This document shows positions 55,649-64,000 of a DNA stretch of 64,000 nt, piece after piece. This DNA is from Plazaster borealis (lineage: Eukaryota; Echinodermata; Asteroidea; Forcipulatida; Labidiasteridae), in contig CM037467.1 in NCBI GenBank assembly GCA_021014325.1, positions 1,674,001-1,738,000 on the forward strand. The letters run 5' to 3'. Within the stretch, counting starts at the first letter, position 1. The number at the start of each line of letters is the position of its first letter. A model generated the notes under the pieces. It ran no database searches. It saw only the letters and a list, made by a program, of their open reading frames with translations, and was not told the origin of the DNA. The translations under genes were made by a program, and so were the position numbers.

Positions 55649-56440
55649 GTTGTTTACATGTCCAGGTATTGCCTGGGTTAATTTAAGCTTATTTGTTTGC
55701 TTAATTAGTTAAGTTTTTAAAATTTGGTTTTATCTTCCATTGACAATTTGATAAACCAATTTTGTACACAAATGATGCTGGCAGAGTTTTGTCCTGCCCC
55801 CTCCTAACCAAATCACTGAACCCTGTTGATTTACAACCCCTACAGGACGTGTGGTATGGTACAGCTTAGGATATCATGGCATATGAGCTGACCAGTGTGT
55901 ACGATGTTAAGACAATAGAAAGATTAAAACATGTAAGGCCAAATAACAAAAAAAACGCGTTTCTCGTCCCCGCCCGCCTCCTTTTTGGCCGCCGCCTCCT
56001 TTTTTTACTATTTACTATTTTTTTTTTAATCCCCCCCCCAAAAAAAAAAAGTAAAATTCGAAAAAAATACCGAGCTTCCTTGGTTAATTTTTGCCTAAGA
56101 ATTTGTCCAGACTCTTTTTTTACCTTTGCAATACAACAGCTGTTTCTGAATTTTGAAACTTGCTTAGCAAGTGGACTAAAATGATACAAATCATTAGTTT
56201 TGTCATACATTGCATCAGTATATTGAAATAGCACAATATATGTGAATAAATATACTTTGGCCAGCCATATTTAGCTTGGCGGCCAGCTTTGGGGGAAAAA
56301 AGCAAAAAATTGAAAATAGCAAATAGTAAAGCCCTGCCAGCGACCCTCCTCCTTTTAAAAAAAAGTCCGGACGAGAAACTCGTTATTTTTGTTACTTGTC
56401 CTAAGCAAGTGCTGACTGCAGGGCTTCAATTGACAACTGC
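55649..56440. repeat. ~300-bp dispersed repeat, copy 1 (interrupted)
   Basis: 55649-55936 plus 56402-56440 match 58736-59053 in direct orientation: GATGCTGGCAGAGTTTTGTC, ATATCATGGCATATGAGCTG and ACCAGTGTGTACGATG are identical. Interrupted by the element at 55937-56401. Confidence 0.85.
55937..56401. mobile_element. Harbinger-like MITE, 465 bp, TAA duplication
   Basis: Inverted ends GGCCAAATAACAAAAA and TTTTTGTTACTTGTCC, continuing to CGTTTCTCGTCC / GGACGAGAAACTCG. TAA on both sides (55934-55936, 56402-56404), while the uninterrupted copy near 59015 has one TAA. A 3-bp TWA duplication and GG-starting ends fit PIF/Harbinger-type non-autonomous elements. Confidence 0.8.
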
Positions 56441-56649
56441 ATTACGCACACTTCCCGCCATTTCAAGCTTCCATTAAACAGAACTCTACAATTAAAGTAC
56501 TTTTCAATGTAAATAATGTATTTTTTTGGAGACAGGAACACCTATTTTGTAGATATTTTCTATAAATATTAACACATAAACATTCCGGTTTATCCTAACT
56601 AAATAAAAGGGAAACCTTTAACTTAAAGGGATCCCTACAACAAAATAAA

Positions 56650-56792
56650 GGGGGACTTTTAGGACGCTAGGTGGCAGCAGACTTACCAGGTAAATCCATT
56701 GTTCTTGGAAATTTATGCGCATGCTCAGAACTACGTAAACAATGGAAATTTACCTGGTAAGTCTGCTGCCACCTAGCGTTCCAAAGTCTCCC
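56650..56792. mobile_element. R3 hairpin MITE
   Basis: Arms GGACGCTAGGTGGCAGCAGA + CTTACCAGGTAAAT and their inversion ending TCTGCTGCCACCTAGCGTTC, around a ~45-bp centre with CATGCGCATA-like symmetry. Outer ends GGGGGACTTTTAG / CCAAAGTCTCCC are also inverted. Confidence 0.87.
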
Positions 56793-58735
56793 GCTGTCAT
56801 TCTATACATTTCTAAACTTTATAATCTTGACATTTATTATTAACAAACGGTGGTGATTTGACAAGGAGCTTTTACGGATAAAGTGCAATATTTTATAGAA
56901 TATTTATCATGAAATAAAAAAGCGAAAATGTTTAAATATTACTGACTGAGGACTCGATATTTTGAGATTATATTATGTTATCGATAATTACTTATCATTC
57001 GTCGGAGGCCATTGATTAGTTTAGATTTGTTATGGAACGACCATTTATTTTTAATCATCAACATGAGCGTATGGGGCTCTTTGGTAAGGGGTGGCAGAGG
57101 GGTTGATTTGCCCGAAATTTTACACAGACAAATAGCAAAAACATAAATACCAACTTCTAAGAATAGTAGTTTTTGTTTTCTCAGTCAATTGTTTTCTTCT
57201 TGTTGCTGTGCTCAAATTTTCCCCATTGTTTTGCCCGAATTTCGGAGGGCAGTTGCCCCCTCCCCCCCCCCCACTGCGTCATGCGCTCACTTTAAGGTAG
57301 TGCGCACCCTGGATAAAGCAACAACCTTTGACATGTTACCACTTATTTTGAAGAAAAGGGCATAAGTGAGATGACATGGAGGGTTCATTCATGTTTCCTT
57401 CCAGTTTTAGGTGTCTAAATGCACACACAAAACTAGGAGCCTTCAAAAATGTGTTCAGAAAAGTAGCAAAAAACCTCGAAAATTAACATACCTTCATCGA
57501 TTTTCGTCGCCAAATTCTCAATGCACATTGAATCAGACTGAACATAAAAAAATGTTTACCGCCCTCTAGAGGCTTAGTTCCCTTGAAAAATTTGTAAAAA
57601 CCAGAGTTGGTCCATTAGACATCATAGTCAAAATGGCCGCGCCCGCAACGTGACTGGTACCATAGAGCTGGTGGTACTAAAATTGGCTCCGAAAACTTCT
57701 TGCAAGAGGATGAACATTCGGTAATCTGTGCAAAACTTTTGCTTTTTCATGTTAGAATGAACAATTATCTGTATTCTGTAAATTTGTAGACGAATATTTG
57801 TCTTACTTATTGAAAACCACCTCTTTGGATAACAAAATTATTTTGTGTGCAGGCAGAATAGGAAAGGTCAAAAGTCGCGAGCACCTGTTATAGCTACAGT
57901 CAGACCGGTATATTGAGAGAGTTGCAACAACTTGCGATTATAAGCCATTTTGTGTCAAAAAAACGCTTTGGCGAATACAGGGTGCCAGACTAGTCTGCCC
58001 ATTGGGTTGTGCTGCATTTGGACCAAAAATTGCGTCCAGTAACCACGTGACCGAAGAAAACTGGTCCCTCTATGTCGCACAGGTAATAATTGTGTTAGTA
58101 TCAGCCGCGAAATGTCGTGAGGCAGACGAAGGTAAGGAATATTACCTGACACGGAGCAATAATGTATAAATGTCGTTTAGTTTAGGGTAAACGCAAGGGG
58201 AAATACTCATCGAAACTACAATTTTAATGTTAATTTTTAATTTATATGCATATTTCTTTATTTCTTTATTTTGTACTCGAAATTTATTTATTTCTTTATT
58301 TCTTTTGTAATCAAAAGTTTGTGATGAAACTATGATTATTACTAAAATGATTTCCAATAACACTTTTGGAATTACTTGTGAGCCTTACCAATGTGTCGAA
58401 GATAATTACGAGCAGATCAATAATAAATAATTTACCTGAGTTTTTAAAATTATTAATAACTTCATTTAAGCATGGTCACGGCAAAACTTTGTCTAATGAA
58501 CATTTTGATTAACACTAATGCATATGTACATGTACGATACACTATTGCATTAATATGGTCACTTGCTGAAAAAATGCATTGATTGAGCTGAGCAAAAGAA
58601 TTGTAATAATATTTAAATATATTTATAAATATCAAGCTATAAACAACACGGAAAACTGACTAGGTACATACGAATCAATTTTGGGTTGAACATAGAAGAT
58701 TTGACTTGATTGGGATTTGAACCCTTTTCAATGTT
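56793..58735. other. 1.9 kb without gene or recognised repeat
   Basis: 57290-57960 is more GC-balanced and contains CAAAATGGCCGCGCCC, a YY1-like word. No exon supported. Confidence 0.4.
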
Positions 58736-59053
58736 TGTTGTTAACATGTTCAGGTATTGCCTGCGTAAAATTAAGTTTATTTGTTTGCCTAATCAATTAA
58801 GTTTAATAATTTGGTTTCATCTACCATTGACAATTGACATACCGATTTTGTATACAAAGGATGCTGGCAGAGTTTTGTCCTGCCCCTTTCTAACCAAATC
58901 ACTGACCCCTGTTGATTGACACCCCCTCTAGAGGACGTGTGGCATGGTCCAGCTTAGAATATCATGGCATATGAGCTGACCAGTGTGTACGATGTGGTTA
59001 AAATGGAAATTTTAAAACATGTAAGCATGTGCTGACAGCGGTCCTCACTGCAG
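58736..59053. repeat. ~300-bp dispersed repeat, copy 2 (uninterrupted)
   Basis: Direct copy of 55649-56440 without the 465-bp element; provides the empty site. Family not recognised. Confidence 0.85.
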
Positions 59054-59058
59054 GTTTT

Positions 59059-59456
59059 TTAAGGCATCGTACACGTTTGGTAATTGGAGCCTATTGTTTG
59101 TTTCAATCCTATATAGTTGTAGATATATACCATAAAACTATACCTGTGAAAATTTCATTTCAAAAGGTGGTAGCGTTTTTAAGATATTGCCGAAATTCTG
59201 GAGCAGTTATGTCCACGCAGGAAGAATAATCTGCATTGGAATACACACTCTGAGAAGCGTTACCGTAACGCTTCTCAATATTCAACATATTTTGGGGATA
59301 AAAAGTGATATATTTTTATTCCATAACCGCAGTCCTTGGAAGTAAAAAGTCTCTCAAAATGCATTATACTATCCAAAGCTGCTGTACTTCTTACCAAGTA
59401 AGGTTTTATTGCCATAAATTTTCAGAGTCTTTACCAAACGTGTACGATGCCTTTAA
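59059..59456. mobile_element. B-family TTAA MITE (forward)
   Basis: TTAAGGCATCGTACACG to GTGTACGATGCCTTTAA, with central AGAAGCGTTACCGTAACGCT hairpin. Confidence 0.87.
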
Positions 59457-60184
59457 GCTAATTTTAAAACCAACTTCTGAATTACATAAATCAGGGCAAA
59501 CGTTTGATACAAACAGCATTTACTGTTGTAACCACTCTTACGGTTTCATTCATTTTTTGCACAATAATGCGATAGAAAGTTTGCTTTGCAAAATTCCTTC
59601 GGGGACACAAGGTTGTATGAAAGGAGTGGCTACTAAATTTCTGAGATAAGCAAGAAAGAAAAAAAATAACTAAAGAAGGAGAAGAAAGAAGCTGTTTCAG
59701 TCGTAGAGCCACGACCCTCTGCTCCAGGCGTCCCAGAAAGGACAAGATTTTAAAAATGTAGGTCTACAATTTAAATTGAATATTAAAGGAAAAACAGCGC
59801 GCGGCAGTGACACAATTTCATTTGTGTGAAAATTGTGGCACGACATTTATCACGCTGTACTTTTCTTTTCATCAAAAGAGACAATTTTAAATTAAATTAT
59901 GAAAGGTAGGGCCTACCTGGGATTTGAAATTTCACCCAAACTATAAGTGTTAAATAAACAGTTTAATGTTTGTTTTACCATGGGTCAAGCTAGAGACAAA
60001 GAAGCACCATGTTTTTCGGACGTGACTTTATTCTTATCTCAACTTGACAACGACAGCGAGATCGGATCTAAGTCTATTTTTTTTTCGATTTTAAGGTTTG
60101 AACAAAAAATCGAGGTTGCTAAACTGGACGAACGTTCGATAATGTCAGATTGGCTGGCCACCAGTATAATTGTTACTTCTGTAC
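59457..60184. other. 3' flank of the GPCR gene
   Basis: Nothing recognised except AATAAA on the - strand (TTTATT at 60027-60032), a possible poly(A) signal about 600 bp past the receptor stop. Confidence 0.35.
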
Positions 60185-60588
60185 TTAAAAGGGTCTGTAT
60201 ACGCTTGGTAATGACTCTGAAAATTAATGGCTAGAAAAACTTACTTGGTAAGAACTACAGCAGCTTTGGATAGTATATAATGCATTTTGAGAGACTTTTC
60301 ACTTCGAAGTACTGCGGTTATGGGAGGCAAAAGATATCACTGACTCTTTATCCCCCAAAAATTTGAATCTGTTGAGAAGTGTTACTGCAGTAACGTTTCT
60401 CAGATTGTGTATTCCAATTGAAGATTATTCATAATGCGTGGACATAACCGCTCCAGATTTTCGACAATAACTAAAAACGCTACAACCTTTTGAAATGAAA
60501 TTTTCACAGGTTAGTTTTATGGTATACAACTCTATAGGATTGAGACAAACAGTGAGTTCCAATTACCAAACGTATACAATCCCTTGAA
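60185..60588. mobile_element. B-family TTAA MITE (reverse), next to GPCR stop
   Basis: TTAAAAGGGTCTGTATACGC to CGTATACAATCCCTTGAA. Inverted relative to 59059-59456 and ends 44 bp past the receptor stop codon, so probably within the 3' UTR. Confidence 0.82.
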
Positions 60589-60631
60589 TGATAACACAAA
60601 ATTGTGAAAATATCATTTGGGCGTTAGTATC

Positions 60632-61332
60632 TCAGCAGTGGTTATCTATTCGCTCCATTCCTTTTGCTTCTACGTGTGATGACGTCACGGTGCTCATTTG
60701 CGTAGGTCCGCCCACCTTTCGGCTCGTCCCGGCCGCCTGTTCAGTTGAGGATCCGGGTTGGGTGCCAGTGCCGGTGTTGGCTGCATGTCCAGCGCCCTCT
60801 CGTGTCGGCCGTACTGTCTTGAAGCAGCGCGGGAACGTTTTCTTAAAACTCTTCCGGAAGTTCTCGCCGAGGAAGGCGTAAATGAACGGATTGGCGCACG
60901 AGTTCGCGTAGATGAGGACGTGGCACGCGGCCTGGAAATTCAGCGTTGCGTCGGTGTACGGAAAATCCACGCCAAACCTCTGCCAAAGCTTGATAACGTG
61001 AATGGGGAACCAGCACACGGCAAAAACGATTACCACGGTGAGGACCATCCATGTAATTTTGCGTTTTTGCCGGAGGTTCCGGTCGGCGTTTGCCGGCCCG
61101 CTGAGGGCGTCCGTGGGCACAACGCGCTGCCAAAGGTTCAGTATCATCATACTGTAGCAGATGCATATGACTAACAGGGGGAGTGAGTATACCATCAGGA
61201 ATGTCCAGATGATGTACAACCTACTCCAAGTCTCGTTCCAAAATTCTGTGCAGAGTGGTAGTACTTCGCCATTAAAATGGATATTCTCGATGTCGAAGAA
61301 AACCAACAAGGGTATGTAGACTATGAATGCAA
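60632..61332 (-). CDS. kisspeptin-type neuropeptide GPCR, last coding exon
   Basis: Encodes the end of TM4 through the C-terminus of a rhodopsin-class receptor that senses a peptide and signals through G proteins at the plasma membrane. Visible: the second extracellular loop with the conserved Cys (LPLCTE) and an N-glycosylation sequon NET, TM5 with the conserved Pro (YSLPLL), TM6 CWFP (the CWxP motif), TM7 NSCANPFIYAF (NPxxY), helix 8 GENFRKSFKK and a Cys in PRCFK that may be palmitoylated. The Ser/Thr-rich tail has many possible phosphorylation sites. The acceptor CTCTCTTTCAG ends at 61333; the first two bases TT complete the codon begun by T at 62138, giving Phe. Stop TGA at 60634-60632. 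Overlapping + frames are shadows. Confidence 0.93.
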
Positions 61333-62137
61333 CTGAAAGAGAGAATAAATAATTGAAGCAAAAATTAACAGATAGAGAAATTGAGGTTTACTACTTTATA
61401 TTTGAAATAAAAAAAATCGCATTCCCAACCCTGCGTGACACCATCAATTCATCCAAATAAACAACCAGTTCACTGCTTACAGCCATTGTACAAGTATACA
61501 GAAAAAGCCATCTGGAAACTATATGGTTCGTTTTACACAGTAGCGGCTATTGACCCCAAGGTCAAGTAATTGCTGTACCATTCCTATGGGAATTCCGGGA
61601 GAGCTGGACATTGATGGATTTTTTTTGTGAAAAAGACCCCGGATGGTAACAAGACATTTACCATGCTATTTGGCTAGATGTAAATGGGGAATGTTGAATT
61701 TTTTAGATTACAAAAAATAAAAATGGCGGAGTAATGATTATTTAATTAAAAACGGACAGTGGACCACAGTCCGATGGCATCATGCAGAGTTACGGTAATC
61801 CCTCTGCTGCCGGTCCCAGGTTGTATTGTAAACTTTGGTGTGATCCCTGGCTGTACGGCAGTTACAGGTTGGATGGCTTCTGACTGGCACCCCGAACAAA
61901 TATAATGACCAAATAGGAAGACCACCAACATATGGCTAGATAGCTCAGTTGGTGGAGCGCCGGCACGTTAATCCGGAGGTCGTTGGTGCAAGTCCCGTTA
62001 TAGTCAAGTTTTTTTTTGTTTAACCCCAAATTAAAAATATAAATAAGAAAACTAATAACATAATGACATCGCACGTGACGTCATGAGAAATGACCCTTTA
62101 GCCTATCCCCCTTTAAACAACGACAACAACAACTTAC
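61333..62137 (-). other. GPCR intron (phase 1)
   Basis: Donor GTAAGT (minus strand, 62137-62132) and acceptor CAG ending at 61333. Contains an S1 SINE at 61925-62050; the rest is AT-rich. Confidence 0.85.
61925..62050 (+). mobile_element. S1 tRNA-derived SINE in GPCR intron
   Basis: GCTAGATAGCTCAGTTGGTG (A box) and GGTCGTTGGTGCAAGTCCCG (B box, degenerate), then TAGTCAAGTTTTTTTTTGTT and TAACCCCAAATT. A decayed B box and a 3' body argue against a functional tRNA gene. Confidence 0.65.
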
Positions 62138-62273
62138 AAAGCCATACGCCGATGCTAATTGTCGCTGCATTCTGAAGAGTACGGGTTTTCAGGGACTTGA
62201 GGGGCCTGACTATGGCTTGGAATCGATCGATACTCATCGCTGTTAGGAAAAGACATGTTGCTTGCCCGGTAAC
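62138..62273 (-). CDS. kisspeptin-type neuropeptide GPCR, middle exon
   Basis: 136 bp, acceptor CTGACAG ending at 62274, donor GTAAGT. Translates from phase 0 as VTGQATCLFLTAMSIDRFQA and on through IVRPLKSLKTRT and ATISIGVWL: TM3 and the start of TM4. QATCxxLTAMSxDR is the pattern of kisspeptin receptors. The DRY motif reads DRF. Trp in GVWL is the conserved TM4 residue. Too short for a long-ORF scan; found by splice-site reading. Spacing to the next exon is 805 bp. Confidence 0.9.
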
Positions 62274-62361
62274 CTGTCAGTAAAACATTGAAAGATCCAC
62301 AATACCAGGTTAACCAGAGGCCGGTCTAAAACTTCACTATTGAAGCTTTTGAAACTTGCTG

Positions 62362-62670
62362 TTAAAGGGTCTGTATACGTATACATTTGGTATTGACTCT
62401 GAAAATGAATGGCAATAAACACTTACTTGGTAAGAAGTACAGCAGCTGTGGATAGTATGATGCATTTTGAGAAACCTTTCACTTTAAAGTACTGCGGTTA
62501 TGAAAAAAGATATCACTTTTTATCCCCAAAATTTGAATCTGAGAACCGTTACTGACAGTAATGTTTCTCAGATTGTATTCCAATTGCAGATTATTCCTCC
62601 TGCGTGGATATAACCGCTCCGAATTTTTATGCGATATCTCAAAAGCCACCTTTTTAAATGAAAAGTCATT
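62362..62670. mobile_element. B-family TTAA MITE (reverse), right end lost, in GPCR intron
   Basis: TTAAAGGGTCTGTATACGTA, GAACCGTTACTGACAGTAAT centre, stops after CTCAAAAGCCACCTTTTTAA. Confidence 0.78.
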
Positions 62671-62972
62671 CTTACTGCAGCTACAGTACACAGTGTTTCC
62701 TCCGTATGGTTCTGATTGAACCTGTCCCCCTTTGAAGTTAGGGTTCACTTTCCCGCATGGCATTTTGTTTTTTGAAACTTTGTCAAGAACGACGAGGTAA
62801 TTCGAAAGACAAATTGAGCCCAGGCTGTCGTTCCAAAGGGGCACACGAATTCTAAGAAGTCATACCCTTTACTGTTTAAATTGTTCCTTCGCCAAACTTT
62901 TCAAAAGAGAGAAACAAAGACCCCCCCCCCCCTCCTGAAATGACCATTCTTAGAAAATATAAAGACGCTCAC

Positions 62973-63193
62973 CGACTGCATGTAGAAGATCAACTTGCAC
63001 ATGAATCGACCGAAGATAAATGAAGGCGGTCCGTATTGAGCTGCCGTTGAGGGCGCACAGATAGATAGAAACAGGATGTCGGCAACTGCCAGGTTGACTA
63101 TGTAGTAGTTGGTGACCGTCTTGAATTGACGCGTTCTTAAGATGACGAAAATCACTAGTGTGTTACCAGTGATACCGACTACCATGAGAATGC
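62973..63193 (-). CDS. kisspeptin-type neuropeptide GPCR, TM1-TM3 exon
   Basis: 221 bp. Acceptor TTCTTCCGTCAG ends at 63194; donor GTGAGC follows TCG at 62973 (phase 0). The first two bases GC finish a codon from an exon outside the window. Encodes TM1 with the GN motif (GITGNTLVIFVILR), TM2 (TVTNYYIVNLAVADILFLSI, with the conserved Asp), the first extracellular loop (QYGPPSFIFGRF) and the conserved Cys before TM3 (FMCK). TVTNYYIVNLA resembles TVTNFYIANLA of vertebrate kisspeptin receptor. The internal ATG at 63185 is in TM1, so it is not the start; the extracellular N-terminus and first exon are beyond 64000. Confidence 0.9.
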
Positions 63194-63515
63194 CTGACGG
63201 AAGAATGTTTAAAAAAAAACCATTTATTGTTTAAAGGCACTGAACACGTTTGGAAATTGTCAAAGACCAGTGTCCTCACTTGGTGTATCCCAACATATGC
63301 ATAAAATAACAAGCCTGTGAAAATTTGGGCTCAATTGGTCATCGAAGTTGCAAAAAAAATGATGAAAGAAAAAACACCCTTGTTGTACAAATTTGTGTGC
63401 TTTCAGATAAGAATAAAAAACTTCTTGCAGGAAGTTTTTATTATTTTGGTGAGAAATTACCTCTTTCTCAAAAACTACGTTACTTCAGAGGGAGTCGTTT
63501 CCTACAATGTTTTAT

Positions 63516-63775
63516 ATTATAACACCCCTTACAAAAATTCTGCCTTTTCATTGGTTTAGAGCGCGTCACATGATATGTCTTAGTTTTACTAGAAACCCGG
63601 TGGCCGTGTGATAGTCGTTTGCCATGCAATAGTCAAAAGACTATTACATGGCGCGCGCGTTACCCAGACGTCTTTTTGCCCACCTCGAACCCAATCAGTT
63701 GTGCATCTGTGTATCTGAATGCGCGTACGAACGTTACGTGAACGAGGATGATGAATAGTCTGTTGGGGTGTTATA
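63516..63775. mobile_element. M element (TATAACACCCC ends)
   Basis: TATAACACCCC near 63519 and GGGGTGTTATA near 63764 are inverted. The body is GC-rich (GGCGCGCGCG, CGTACGAACGTTACGTGAAC). Inserted in the A-b element beside hairpin N. Confidence 0.6.
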
Positions 63776-63955
63776 AAACAAATATTGACTGCTTTTACTC
63801 GTGCTATGGTTAAAACTCCGACTCCCTCGGTGATGCCCGGACCGTTCCATTTTCCCTCAGCTGCGCCTCGGGAAAATAGAACGCTCCGGGGATCACCTCG
63901 GGAGTCGTAGTTTTAACCGTAGCACGAGTAAAAGCAGTCAATATTTGTATACTAT
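63776..63955. mobile_element. N hairpin element
   Basis: Arms of about 80 bp: AAACAAATATTGACTGCTTT through GTGCTATGGTTAAAACTCCG and its inversion to GCAGTCAATATTTGTAT, about 90 percent matched, with a loop near TCAGCTGCGCCTCG. Confidence 0.82.
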
Positions 63956-64000
63956 CAACAGCTCTCCGTTGCTTGTTACCAAGTAAGTTTTTATGCTAAT

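Larger units (their letters stand above)
63231..64000. mobile_element. A-b TTAA MITE (forward), interrupted, runs off window
   Basis: TTAAAGGCACTGAACACG at left; central AACTTCTTGCAGGAAGTT; interrupted at 63516-63950, then resumes TATACTATCAACAGCTCTCC and GTTACCAAGTAAGTTTTTAT. The right end is outside the window. Confidence 0.82.

Noticed and set aside
60758..61174. 138-aa + strand frame and 107-aa - frame over the receptor exon
   Set aside because: Overlap the receptor coding sequence in other frames; no domain.

Overview
This is metazoan nuclear DNA: AT-rich, intron-containing, and packed with short non-autonomous repeats. No bacterial operon, viral gene or CRISPR is present. Several repeats recall sea-star (Asteroidea) genomic and cDNA sequence as I remember it: the TTAA-bounded elements, the palindrome GTAGGCCTAC, and tRNA-derived SINEs with a 'GAGCAAGACACTTAACC'-type core. 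My best guess is an echinoderm, probably a starfish. No database search was possible.

Only two protein-coding genes can be supported. (1) A NeuroD-family bHLH transcription factor on the + strand, whose coding region lies in one exon (53274-54431). A good splice acceptor sits just upstream, suggesting a non-coding first exon. (2) A rhodopsin-class neuropeptide GPCR on the - strand, most like kisspeptin (GPR54) receptors. Three exons are visible (62973-63193, 62138-62273, 60632-61332) with matching splice phases; the N-terminal exon lies beyond the right edge. The two genes converge, with about 6.2 kb between their stop codons.

The other ~95 percent is non-coding. About 36 copies of 300-400 bp elements bounded by TTAA and starting AAGG (families named here A, B, D, E, F, H; A has subtypes a, b, c) dominate from 3.4 kb to the right edge. 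Some are nested or joined end to end through one TTAA. Other families, named here: P (GGGCCCAATTTCAT ends), Q (GACCCGGAATCC minisatellite inside terminal repeats), C (about 120 bp, ATATGGTGGACACTA), X (CTACACTGCAAAAACTGGGG ends), K, M, N, three hairpin elements (R1-R3), one Harbinger-like element with a 3-bp TAA duplication, five tRNA-derived SINE families (S1-S5), probable Penelope-like and LINE 3' ends, simple repeats, and several 150-220 bp tandem duplications.

Layout: 0-33 kb is repeat-rich non-coding DNA; 33.5-34.3 kb is an unassigned GC-rich block; 34.4-36.5 kb has Penelope-like and fold-back repeats; 37-48 kb is SINE- and MITE-rich with a candidate promoter near 40.7 kb; 48-53 kb is the presumed upstream region of NeuroD; 53-54.5 kb is NeuroD; 55-60 kb has nested repeats; 60.6-64 kb is the GPCR gene with repeat-filled introns. 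No transposase or reverse transcriptase ORF is intact, so every mobile element here depends on proteins encoded elsewhere.
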